Below are positions 15,632 to 23,711 of a stretch of 50,374 bases of DNA, piece by piece. Source of the stretch: Desulfobacterales bacterium (GTDB lineage: Bacteria > Desulfobacterota > Desulfobulbia > Desulfobulbales > BM004); the NCBI GenBank assembly GCA_021647905.1, contig JAKITW010000011.1, positions 1-50,374 on the forward strand, in the 5' to 3' direction. Under the pieces are notes generated by a model. That model was not told the DNA's origin. It saw only the letters and a program-made list of their open reading frames with translations, and searched no databases. The position numbers and the translations under genes are program-made. Positions within the stretch are counted from its first letter, which is position 1, and every line of letters starts with the position of its first letter.

Positions 15632-16720
15632 TTACTGTAACGGCATGTTGCCGCTTTCAAAGACACGCTTGGTGGCGGCAACCACCTCGAAATCATAATA
15701 GGTCCCCTGGTTATTGGTTATCTCGATCATGGCTTCCTTCAGCCCGATGGCGGCCCGGTAGGGCCGGTGCGAGGCCATGGCCTCGATGACATCAGCCACC
15801 GCGATTATCCGGGCCTCAAGGAGTATGTCCTCGCCCTTCAGCCCGTAAGGATAACCAGAGCCGTCCATCCGCTCGTGGTGCTGGAGCACAATCTGGGCGA
15901 CCGGGCGTTGAAACTCGATCTCTTTCAGGATCTCAAACCCTGCCAGGGGGTGGTTCTTGATCAGGGAAAACTCGACCTCGTTTATCTTGCCGGGTTTGCT
16001 CAATATCTCCGCCGGGATCGAAATCTTGCCCAGGTCGTGAACCACGCCCGCCATCCGGATCCCGTCTATCTGTTCCTCGCTCAATCCCATCTCCTGGGCA
16101 ATGCACCGGGCGATATTGGTGGTCCGCTTCTGGTGTCCGGCGGTATAGGCATCCCGGGCCTCCACGGTCATGGCCATGGCCTGGACCGTGCCGCCCAGGA
16201 GTTTACGCAGCTTCTCCATGCTGTCCTTGAGTTCCTCGCCGGTCTGTCGTTGCTTGGTAATATCCTGGGCAATTTTCACCACTGCGGTAATCCGGCCATT
16301 GTCATCCTTAAGCGCCGGATGAGATGTACAGTGTAAATAGACAGTATCTCGCTCTTTTGTGGACACACGGACATCAAGTTCATGTCTGCACCCGTCCTCC
16401 AGGGTCTGCTGTACCATGCAATCCTCTATGGGACATTGCTCAGAGCTGTCGTGGTAGACCTTGTAGCACTTGCGGCCGACCATGTCGCCGCCGAATCTTC
16501 TCTTTGAACTGCTGCTGGCCCAGAGAATATTCAGCTGGTCGTCAAGCAGGGTAACCTGGTCCTCGACATATTCCAGCATCGCCCGCAACCCGGCCTCGCT
16601 CTGCTTGAGCTTAACCTCCCGCTGCCGCTGCCGCTCCAGCTTCTCCTGCAAAGACCTGATCGTTTCCATCTGATTCTTCGGTTCCATGACTTCCTCCGAT
16701 ACTCTGTTGCCCCTGCTCAT
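15632..16720 (-). CDS. PAS and HD-GYP domain cyclic-di-GMP phosphodiesterase
   Basis: 362 residues, soluble. A coiled-coil N-terminus (about 14-50) is followed by a PAS domain (about 50-155) with a Cys cluster (GRKCYKVYH, then CPIEDCMVQ) and KIAQDITKQRQ at its end. The HD-GYP domain (about 175-345) has AGVVHDLGKISIPAEIL and LQHHERMDGSGYPYG, the residues that bind metal and c-di-GMP. The start ATG overlaps the stop of the upstream cyclase gene by 4 bp (ATGA), so the two are translationally coupled. The PAS Cys residues hint at redox or metal sensing, which is inference. Confidence 0.9.
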   Translation of the reverse strand: MSRGNRVSEEVMEPKNQMETIRSLQEKLERQRQREVKLKQSEAGLRAMLEYVEDQVTLLDDQLNILWASSSSKRRFGGDMVGRKCYKVYHDSSEQCPIEDCMVQQTLEDGCRHELDVRVSTKERDTVYLHCTSHPALKDDNGRITAVVKIAQDITKQRQTGEELKDSMEKLRKLLGGTVQAMAMTVEARDAYTAGHQKRTTNIARCIAQEMGLSEEQIDGIRMAGVVHDLGKISIPAEILSKPGKINEVEFSLIKNHPLAGFEILKEIEFQRPVAQIVLQHHERMDGSGYPYGLKGEDILLEARIIAVADVIEAMASHRPYRAAIGLKEAMIEITNNQGTYYDFEVVAATKRVFESGNMPLQ

Positions 16721-18276
16721 GATTTTTTCTCCACTACTTCCGTTATCGGCAAGTTTGCAATATCCATAACATGACTGATTCCGGGATCCTTTCCATCGAC
16801 AAGATCAATGACCCGGGAAAATGAATTGGGAATAAAAACCGTACCGTCTTTCTGTTGCCGGCGAACGCCGTAGCGCAACCCGGCCCTTTCCTCGGATTCC
16901 AGCTTGCCAATGACGTTCTTGGTGGTCCAGATCGATCCGTTCCGGGCAAAATCAGCCAACCTGCCGGTGGAGTTTATCGAATCTCCCAGGGCGGTGAACT
17001 CGACATTGGCGGCCGAATGAATGGCCCCGAAAAAAACCTGCCCCTCGTTGATGGCGATATTAAGGATAAGTTCGTTGTCCCAGTTTTTACGTACTTTCCA
17101 GCGGCTACTGAACTCTTGCATGCTCCGGCGCAATTCCAGGGCGCAGTCAATTGCATTCATGAGGTAGTTGGTGCCCGGTTTTTTGACAAAATAATAGAGC
17201 ATCCCGTCCCCCACGTGCCGGCCATGGATACCGCCATATTTTTCAAAAGAGCCACGCACCGTCTGCCACAACCCGTTGATAAGCTCGAAATACTCCTCAG
17301 GCGGCAGTTCGGCACTGATCCGCACCGAGTCCTGCAGGTCGGCCACCAGCACGCAGAGCGAGACCAGGGAGGGCATCCGTTGGGCCAGCAGTTCACGGAT
17401 CACCCTGCTCCGCTGGGTCAGAAGCCGCAGCACGGAATCGTTGAGATCGTCCGCTGCAACATAGACCACGAAAACTCCTTCCCGAAAGGACATGGTATGT
17501 ATCTGAAAGGACCGGGTAGAGCCGTCCTTCATCTCAAGCGTGACCGGAGAGGCCGTGGCCATGGCCGCGGTGGTGCCGTCTACCCGGTCGTAGAGATCGC
17601 TCAGCACCTTGATCTCGCGGGCGGCTATTCCCTTGAAAAGATCGGTGAGCAGTTCCCTGGATATCCTTGACTTGAGAAAGCTGAAATGGGCGGCAATGCA
17701 TTCCCGCCAGTTTCTGACCTGATCCTGGAATTCCCAGTTGAAAAAGAGTTTGAAGATGTTCCGCTGTTCACTTTCACTGATCGAACCGACCTTACTGTGC
17801 AGGACCATATCCTCGGCCTGGCTGTTGATCCATTCAATTTCGAAATTATGGTTTATCAGGTAGGCAGGGGTGTCCAGGTCCCGGATGGACAGGTTTAACT
17901 CCGGTTTGCCGGCAGAGGTGTCGGCAACGACCTGGGTTCGCTGTTCCAGCGTCTCCAGGGATCTCCGTTCTGGTAATTCATATGGGGCCTTGCCGGGAGT
18001 CGCCTCCCGGGAAATCGTTCCGGACAGTTGCCTGGCAATACTGTCCATTGTAAAACCGGAACGCTTTAACTGTTTAACCCGGTCAATCCGGTCCAGGACC
18101 CCCCTGGGAAAGAAACCAATTTTCTTGGCGCCCTGCTGCCCGGCGCCCGCCCGCTTGACAATGGGACGCGGCAGGATCCCGAGCTTGATGTAATTATTGA
18201 GAGTGGCCCTTGATATGCCTGTTTTCTCAAAAATTTCCTTACTTGAGATCATTATGTCCTCGCCCTGACCCGACAT
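16717..18276 (-). CDS. MerR-type HTH / PAS-like / class III adenylate cyclase protein
   Basis: 519 residues combining DNA binding with nucleotide cyclase. Residues about 9-85 are a MerR-like winged helix (SSKEIFEKTGISRATLNNYI). Residues about 125-230 resemble a PAS or MmyB-type ligand-binding domain (DTPAYLINHNFEIEWINSQA, then NWRECIAAHFSFLKSR). Residues about 300-480 are a class III cyclase: metal Asp313 (VADLQDS), Asp357 (HVGDG), and Asn435/Arg439 (GDSINSTGRL). Arg353 (GRHVGDG) sits near where a base-specifying Lys is usual. Start ATG 18276 follows GAGGG; ATG 18252 is also possible. Coupled to the HD-GYP gene. Confidence 0.85.
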   Translation of the reverse strand: MSGQGEDIMISSKEIFEKTGISRATLNNYIKLGILPRPIVKRAGAGQQGAKKIGFFPRGVLDRIDRVKQLKRSGFTMDSIARQLSGTISREATPGKAPYELPERRSLETLEQRTQVVADTSAGKPELNLSIRDLDTPAYLINHNFEIEWINSQAEDMVLHSKVGSISESEQRNIFKLFFNWEFQDQVRNWRECIAAHFSFLKSRISRELLTDLFKGIAAREIKVLSDLYDRVDGTTAAMATASPVTLEMKDGSTRSFQIHTMSFREGVFVVYVAADDLNDSVLRLLTQRSRVIRELLAQRMPSLVSLCVLVADLQDSVRISAELPPEEYFELINGLWQTVRGSFEKYGGIHGRHVGDGMLYYFVKKPGTNYLMNAIDCALELRRSMQEFSSRWKVRKNWDNELILNIAINEGQVFFGAIHSAANVEFTALGDSINSTGRLADFARNGSIWTTKNVIGKLESEERAGLRYGVRRQQKDGTVFIPNSFSRVIDLVDGKDPGISHVMDIANLPITEVVEKKS

Positions 18277-18295
18277 CCATTCCCTCGCAAAGCTT

Positions 18296-18613
18296 ACTGT
18301 CTAACCCGGCGCTGTTTCAATCTGCTTACTGTCTAAACGATCACCTGCCGGGCCTGTGTTGTTTTGGACAGTTAAACAACCTGTTGGCGGGTTGTCAAGA
18401 AAAAAATCACCCGACTGTCTATTTTTTTCATACTGTCTAAAAAAGGCCCCTTCCCGTCCTTGCCGGGCCAGGCGACAAGATCGCTGCGGCGTAAACCCAA
18501 TCAGGTAAACAACAATGAAAAAACAAAGAGATCAACCAGACAACTCGACAGCGCTAACTGTCTCCCTCGCCCTATTTATACAGTATGTGCAACCGACCTG
18601 GACACTTAGACAG
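18296..18613. promoter_or_regulatory. Array of ACTGTCTAA motifs upstream of the MerR-cyclase gene
   Basis: Exact ACTGTCTAA lies at 18296-18304, 18328-18336 (32 bp apart, both preceded by GCTT) and 18432-18440. Near matches are ACTGTCTA 18414-18421 and ACTGTCTC 18557-18564. Opposite-strand matches are at 18366-18374 (GGACAGTTA) and 18606-18613 (TTAGACAG). They lie directly upstream of a gene encoding a DNA-binding protein, which suggests binding sites for autoregulation. Confidence 0.6.
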
Positions 18614-18718
18614 ATACAAATCTGCTCCTGCCAGGCCCTCTGCCCGAACATCGCGCCACAACCGGCATGGCCATGATTATCCCTGCCCCTGAAAAAAATT
18701 CAGCAAAAGTGAGGGCCG

Positions 18719-18833
18719 CTGGCAATGCTGTTTTTTTGTAACCGTTCACCTTTTTTTGTTCGCTGCCTGACCCGGTAAAGGCAAGCCGGCAGCAGGGATT
18801 TATACTGTTGGACGGTTACATGGCATTGCCAAC
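18719..18833. repeat. Palindromic element carrying family A end motifs
   Basis: Outer inverted repeat TGGCAATGC / GCATTGCCA encloses GTAACCGTTCACC (18738-18750), a family A end, and GGACGGTTAC (18810-18819), its inverted partner. An inner GCTGCC/GGCAGC pair continues the fold. No flanking duplication was found. Probably a diverged relative or remnant of family A. Confidence 0.5.
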
Positions 18834-18910
18834 CAGTCAAAACAGCTCATATCTTTCCATAAAACCAACTATTACAACAGGTTATGACGGCACAGGCCTG
18901 GTAATGGTTG

Positions 18911-19186
18911 GTAAGGTTTCGGTAAACCCCGTACGTTTGAGGTTGGACCGGGAAAGGGGTTTTCTTATAGCGAACGGTGTAGCAGACCCTGAGCCGCGGC
19001 CGTGACGGCAAAAGCGGAATTTGAAACAACTTCGGCAGGATATGCTTATGGCTTCCGAATCGCCGTTGCGGCGAAGCGAGTTGCTGCTTGATAGCCTGTT
19101 TATGAACAGCCGGCCCTTTTCAATGGAGCGGCCGTTGGTAGAAGAAGACCCCTTTCCCGACAGGAGGGGGGTTACTGAATGTTTAC
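18911..19186 (-). mobile_element. Family D MITE-like element, copy D1 (276 bp) with 8-bp target duplication
   Basis: Plus-strand ends are GTAAGGTTTCGGTAAACC and GTTACTGAATGTTTAC, imperfect inverted repeats. Flanks are perfect direct repeats AATGGTTG (18903-18910 and 19187-19194). A second inner inverted pair, CGGGAAAGGGGTCTTCTT and its near complement, lies inside both ends. The element is non-coding with many small GC-rich hairpins. The other full copy, D2, is also 276 bp once its inserted C element is removed. Confidence 0.92.
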
Positions 19187-19249
19187 AATGGTTGTAGCCT
19201 GTAAAGAATGTTGTCTAAAACAAGCGGGATGACCAAAGACCGGCGATGA

Positions 19250-19303
19250 AAGACCTCACTCCGGCACGGCAAGGCCGGCGCCTGGTGACGACTTTCATAT
19301 AAA
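19250..19303 (-). repeat. REP-like hairpin repeat, copy E2
   Basis: Reverse complement of the E1 pattern: TTTATATGAAAGTCGTC followed by the GCCGGCCTTGCC hairpin. It lies between D1 and the end of yvcK. Confidence 0.55.
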
Positions 19304-19366
19304 CTTTGTTATCAGAGTATCAGGCGAGAATGGGGGGGGAATAAAAAAAAGGGGGGCGGTTAAAAG

Positions 19367-19381
19367 GTAAGCGTTTACCAG
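19367..19381 (+). repeat. Solo family A motif overlapping the yvcK stop codon
   Basis: GTAAGCGTTTACCAG followed by TGGC, identical over 19 bp to the internal motif of family A. On the minus strand it supplies the final Trp codon and the TAA stop of the yvcK-like gene. It may be a footprint of an old element that trimmed the gene's end. Confidence 0.5.
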
Positions 19382-21687
19382 TGGCGGAAGACCGTCCGCC
19401 GGAAGAAATCGACCAGGGCCTGGCGCCGGGCATACACCTTTACCTGCTCCGGGATAAGGTTGGAAATCTCGTTGCGCATTATCGCCATCTTATATTCGAG
19501 ATAGGCGGCAAAGCGGTTGTCCAGGTACCAGGCAAAGGTCATCCCGAACAACAGGCCGGGCGGGGTGAATCCTTCGCTGCCGTTGATCAGCCGGGTATAA
19601 TGATATTCATTGCCAGGGGAACGGACCATCCGCGCCAGGGTCAGATATGTATCCAGTTCCCGGGCATTGAGAAAAGAACGGTATTCGCCTGCCGGCCGGA
19701 TTGTGAGATGAAATATCTTGCCCATGACCTGCCCTGCCCGCTCAAGGTTTTCCATCTGTTTTTCAGCAGCGTAATCGCCGAGCAGGGATTGTCCCAGGGC
19801 AACCAGCAAGGCGACCTCGAACCGTCCGGGCCGGGACAGGACGTCGTGGCGGATCTTGATCAGGCCGTCAACAGGATCGTAAAAGGAAAAAACATTGTCC
19901 CATTGCTGGCAGCGGGACCAGGCAGCGGTATCCACCAGGTGTATTCCCCTGACCGTATCCAGATGATCGATCCTGAGATCCCAATGCTTCCAGAGGATCT
20001 CCAACAAACGGTTGCGCAGCCCGGTTACGGCCAGGGGTTGATCCGCGGTCATGGTGAGCCGGCCCAATCTTCGCTCCAGCGCCCTGAAACGCTCACTGGA
20101 TGACATCCGTTCAGCGGCAACCAGGAACGAGTCCGGTTTCCGGCTGGGCGGGAGTCCGGTGCCGGGGATGTCCTGTTTCTCTTCCGGCAGATGGCGGCGC
20201 ACGGCCCAGAGGGTTTGGATAGCCTTGGCCAACCCATCGGGATCATGATGAATTATCCGTCTTTCATCCAAGGCCGCCTGGGAGAAGATCCCGGCCTCAA
20301 CCGGTACGAACCCCAACCCCCGGACCTGGTCCCGATCCAGATAGATCGGCACCTTGCCCTCCATGGCGTAATTCTGCAGAATCGAGCCGGGGATATCCCG
20401 GAATCCCAGGGTCAACACCTGATGAAACAGTTCCCCCACCCCGCCCGGTACATTCCGATGATAGGCCTTGATCAGGTCAGAGACATGAAAACGCCGGCCT
20501 GGATCTTCCCGCACCAGGTCGGTCTCCCCCTTCTGGACCCAGAGGTTGGCCACCAGGATCTTCAGGGCCCGCCGGTTTGAACGGATGGCCGCGGCCACCC
20601 CCGGGACCTGGAGGATCGGAATAGTGCTGGTATAGAGACTGCCCGGGGCCAGGACAATGATATCCGCCTTATCCAGTCCGGCCATGACCTCTGCCGGAAC
20701 CCGGGGCTCCCCGGTAAACTCGACAAATACCCGGTCCACCGGAAAACCGCGGCGGGCATGGCCGGACTTGTACTCACCGGTCACCAGGACTCCGTTGCTG
20801 TACAGGACCTGGAGCCGGGCCTGGCTGGTGGTGCAGGGCAGCACATTGTTAACGCCGATTCCCAGCATCCGGGCAAACTGATTAAGACCCTTGAGCACCG
20901 CGTGGTGGGGAACCACCTTTATAGCATCCCGGTCCGGTTGTGCCCCCCCTGGTCCGGACTGCAGCCGGATCGCCGCGGCCAGGAGCAGATTGCCCAGGCA
21001 ATGCGGCCTGGCCAGGAGCGGGGTAAGGCAACGGTCGGCAAAAAGCGTATCCAGCAGCCTGATAAAAAAATTCCGGAGCGGCCCGGGCAGGGAGTCAAGG
21101 GATATCCCTTTCTCTTTCAGCAGGGTTGCGGCCGAAAGGGGCGGTTCGGCAAAGCGCAGATTGAACAGGCCGTGCAGGGTGGCCATGGTCCGCAGCCCGT
21201 CCTCCTGGTTGAGCTGATACCGTTTCCGCAGTCCCTGCCGGCGGATCGCCGACAACAGGACATGACGAAGATCGCCAAGACCGATCAGCGGCAGATCCTT
21301 GAGCAGCTCGCCGGTGGAGCCGCCGTCATCAGTGACACAGACCACGGCCGAGGTTTTAGGAAAGACCTCTTTCAGGCCGATAAACGGGTTTTGCTCCCAA
21401 CCCGGACTTCTGCTGTCTCCGCCAAGGATATTGGACAGCCCGGTGCCGCCGCCCAGGACCATTACCCGGACCCGGTCGGTGGCGACCCGGCCGAGCATCT
21501 CGGCCAGTTCGCGCAGGTCGGCGGCCACCCCCTGGTCCAGTCCCGGAGGCGGTCCCTGCAGCCCCAGCTCGATCAGCTTTTCAGCCGGATCGTGCCTGGG
21601 CAGAAGATCAAGCGGAGTAAGCCGCTTGGCACGCAGTTTCTTCAACTGCGCACCGATTGCAGCAGCGGTCGGCCTCATGGATGCCAT
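19375..21687 (-). CDS. Extended YvcK/CofD-family protein
   Basis: 770 residues, more than twice the usual YvcK length of about 320. The family core (about 75-420) has MVLGGGTGLSNILGG, then VVCVTDDGGSTGELLKDLP, GDLRHVLL and IIVLAPGSLYTSTIPIL. YvcK proteins bind UDP-sugars and coordinate carbon flux with cell-wall synthesis, while CofD makes F420. The GGGTGLS/DDGGSTG pair with no F420 context favours YvcK-like. About 75 residues precede the core and about 230 follow (540-770) with no motif I recognise. Last gene of the operon kdsB-mdh-yvcK (34-bp gap). The stop codon lies in a repeat motif. Confidence 0.78.
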   Translation of the reverse strand: MASMRPTAAAIGAQLKKLRAKRLTPLDLLPRHDPAEKLIELGLQGPPPGLDQGVAADLRELAEMLGRVATDRVRVMVLGGGTGLSNILGGDSRSPGWEQNPFIGLKEVFPKTSAVVCVTDDGGSTGELLKDLPLIGLGDLRHVLLSAIRRQGLRKRYQLNQEDGLRTMATLHGLFNLRFAEPPLSAATLLKEKGISLDSLPGPLRNFFIRLLDTLFADRCLTPLLARPHCLGNLLLAAAIRLQSGPGGAQPDRDAIKVVPHHAVLKGLNQFARMLGIGVNNVLPCTTSQARLQVLYSNGVLVTGEYKSGHARRGFPVDRVFVEFTGEPRVPAEVMAGLDKADIIVLAPGSLYTSTIPILQVPGVAAAIRSNRRALKILVANLWVQKGETDLVREDPGRRFHVSDLIKAYHRNVPGGVGELFHQVLTLGFRDIPGSILQNYAMEGKVPIYLDRDQVRGLGFVPVEAGIFSQAALDERRIIHHDPDGLAKAIQTLWAVRRHLPEEKQDIPGTGLPPSRKPDSFLVAAERMSSSERFRALERRLGRLTMTADQPLAVTGLRNRLLEILWKHWDLRIDHLDTVRGIHLVDTAAWSRCQQWDNVFSFYDPVDGLIKIRHDVLSRPGRFEVALLVALGQSLLGDYAAEKQMENLERAGQVMGKIFHLTIRPAGEYRSFLNARELDTYLTLARMVRSPGNEYHYTRLINGSEGFTPPGLLFGMTFAWYLDNRFAAYLEYKMAIMRNEISNLIPEQVKVYARRQALVDFFRRTVFRHW

Positions 21688-21721
21688 TGGTTTTCTTCAG
21701 TTAGGGCTCTGACTTTTCTGA

Positions 21722-22654
21722 CTACAGATGCAGGCTGGCGGCAACCATCTGTTTTTGCACCGCTCCCACGGACACTGCCATGGCTGCCTTTTCCTCGTTG
21801 GTTAAGGAAAACTCGACGATCCGCTCAACCCCGTTGCCGCCCAGCACCACCGGCACGCCCAGGAAACAGCCGGAGATGCCGAACTCACCTTCCAGGTAAA
21901 CGGCGCACGGCAGTACCCGTTTACTGTCAACCAGGATCGCCTCGGCCATCTCAATGGCGGCCAGGCCCGGGGTATAAAAGGCGCTGCCGGTCTTGAGGTG
22001 ATTGACGATCTCAATGCCGCCCTGCTGGGTCCGGGCAACGATCTCAGCGATCCGCTCCGGGCTGAGCAAATCAATGACCGGCACCCCGGCCACGTTGGCC
22101 AGCCGGACCAGGGGCAGCATGTTGTCGCCGTGGATACCCATGACCATGGCGTTAACATCCCGGGGCGACACCCCGATCGCCTCGGCCAGGAAGGTCCGGT
22201 ACCGGGCCGAGTCAAGGACCCCGGCCATGCCGATCACCCGGTTGCGCGGCAGGCCGGAAACCTTGAAAGCGGTGTAGACCATGGCGTCAATGGGGTTGGT
22301 GACCACGATCAGCACGCAGCCGGGCGAATGGTTGACCGCCTCCCGGGCGCAGGACTTGACAATGGCCACATTCCTGGCCAGCAGATCGTCACGCGACATC
22401 CCCGGCTTCCGGGCCAGGCCGGCGGTGATAATCACCACGTCGGAGTCAACGCTATCCTTGTAATCGTTGGACCCCTTTACAGAACATGAAAAACCAGCCA
22501 CCGGGCCGGACTGCCAGAGATCAAGGGCCTTGCCCTGGGGAATCCCTTCCATCACATCCAGGAGAACCACGTCGGCCAGGTTGCGCGCCATTGCCCAGTG
22601 GGCGGCCGTGGCCCCCACATTGCCGGCGCCGATTATCGTAATCTTCTTTCTCAT
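21722..22654 (-). CDS. mdh: Malate dehydrogenase (LDH/MDH family)
   Basis: 310 residues. Oxidises malate to oxaloacetate with NAD in the TCA cycle, in the cytoplasm. It has an N-terminal Rossmann motif [15 protein letters not shown], the substrate-loop segment [26 protein letters not shown], and the catalytic His in [12 protein letters not shown]. The substrate-loop Arg residues favour malate over lactate. ATG 22654 is preceded by GAGGAG at 5-bp spacing; the TTG at 22657 was rejected. It lies between kdsB and the yvcK-like gene on the same strand. Confidence 0.95.
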   Translation of the reverse strand: MRKKITIIGAGNVGATAAHWAMARNLADVVLLDVMEGIPQGKALDLWQSGPVAGFSCSVKGSNDYKDSVDSDVVIITAGLARKPGMSRDDLLARNVAIVKSCAREAVNHSPGCVLIVVTNPIDAMVYTAFKVSGLPRNRVIGMAGVLDSARYRTFLAEAIGVSPRDVNAMVMGIHGDNMLPLVRLANVAGVPVIDLLSPERIAEIVARTQQGGIEIVNHLKTGSAFYTPGLAAIEMAEAILVDSKRVLPCAVYLEGEFGISGCFLGVPVVLGGNGVERIVEFSLTNEEKAAMAVSVGAVQKQMVAASLHL

Positions 22655-22719
22655 CAAACTCCTCTCTTTCTATGGTAGACGACATATACCGAACCGGATT
22701 CCGACTGACCCGGCGGCAA

Positions 22720-23493
22720 TCACCTTTTTGCAGACGCCAATATCTCTTCCAGCCGTACTATGTCCCAAGGGGTATCGATTTCAATGGAATCATGCTCGGT
22801 GAGCACCACCTTGATGGCATAGCCGTATTCCAGGGCCCGGAGCTGTTCCAGTTTTTCGAACCGTTCCCATTCCCCCTGGGGCAGCCCGACAAAGGTGAGC
22901 AGAAATCCCTTGCGATAGGCGTAAAAACCGAGATGCTTATAATAGGTCGGCAGATTCTCGGACCCGGGGTCACGCTGGAACGGGATCGGCGAACGGGAAA
23001 AATAAAGGGCCCGGCCGTTCCGGTCAAAAACAGTCTTCACATGGTTGGGGTCGTCAATCTCCTCGGGCCGGATGATCTTGTAAATCAGGGTGGACATGGG
23101 CAGGGCCGGGTCGGCCAGAAGCGGGGCCGCGACCTGTTCCACCACCTCGGCCGGAAACAGGGGCTGATCGCCCTGGATATTGACCACCACGTCCTGCTCC
23201 GGGATATCAAGCAGCGTGGCCGCCTCGGCCAGCCGGTCGGTGCCCGAGGCATGCTCCGGGCTGGTCGATACCACCTCGCCGCCAAAGGAAAGCACACAAT
23301 CGACGATCCGGTCGTCATCCGTGGCAACCACCACCCGGGAGAGCAGGGAAATCGATTTGGCCCGTTCATAGACATGCCGGATCATCGGTTTGCCGGCAAT
23401 CAGGGCCAGCGGCTTTCCCTCGAACCGGTTGGAATGATAACGGGCCGGAATGATCGCCACAACTTTAGGCTGTGATTTATGGTCAAGATCCAT
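22720..23493 (-). CDS. kdsB: 3-deoxy-manno-octulosonate cytidylyltransferase
   Basis: 257 residues. Activates Kdo with CTP to CMP-Kdo for the LPS inner core. Motifs are VAIIPARYHSNRFEGKPLAL, VVVATDDDRI, VVNIQGDQPL, and FSRSPIPFQRD followed by KHLGFYAYRKGFLL. A KdnA-like aminotransferase lies 1.1 kb away (24620-25828), so the substrate could be 8-amino-Kdo as in Shewanella. First gene of the operon with mdh and yvcK. The start ATG (23491-23493) overlaps the target duplication of the C2 element, so the leader and any ribosome-binding site are now element DNA. Confidence 0.95.
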   Translation of the reverse strand: MDLDHKSQPKVVAIIPARYHSNRFEGKPLALIAGKPMIRHVYERAKSISLLSRVVVATDDDRIVDCVLSFGGEVVSTSPEHASGTDRLAEAATLLDIPEQDVVVNIQGDQPLFPAEVVEQVAAPLLADPALPMSTLIYKIIRPEEIDDPNHVKTVFDRNGRALYFSRSPIPFQRDPGSENLPTYYKHLGFYAYRKGFLLTFVGLPQGEWERFEKLEQLRALEYGYAIKVVLTEHDSIEIDTPWDIVRLEEILASAKR

Positions 23494-23497
23494 TATT

Positions 23498-23598
23498 GTC
23501 GGTCTCGCAACAACATGCGAGACGGACGTGTCTCATGTTGTAACTTGTTGATTCTGTCCAGTGGCATTTGAAGCCTTTCGGGTTGTTACGAGTTCATC
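23498..23598 (+). mobile_element. Family C MITE-like element, copy C2 (101 bp) at the kdsB start
   Basis: Ends GTCGGTCTCGCAAC and GTTACGAGTTCATC. It is flanked by ATTATT direct repeats (23492-23497 and 23599-23604). Its inner hairpin is stronger than in C1 (CAACATG...CATGTTG). It lies between divergent kdsB and rsmJ, with one end four bases from the kdsB start codon. Confidence 0.9.
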
Positions 23599-23711
23599 AT
23601 TATTGATTATTCTCTCAACACCTGTCGAGCGATCCGGTCCGGATCCGCCAGACATTATTTGTGGGGCTCACCCCACGGTTTACCTAGACCAAGCTCGGTC
23701 GTTTGTCTGCC

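Noticed and set aside
18911-19186. Retron or riboswitch RNA
   Set aside because: No reverse transcriptase nearby and clear transposition footprints; an RNA role remains possible but is not supported here.
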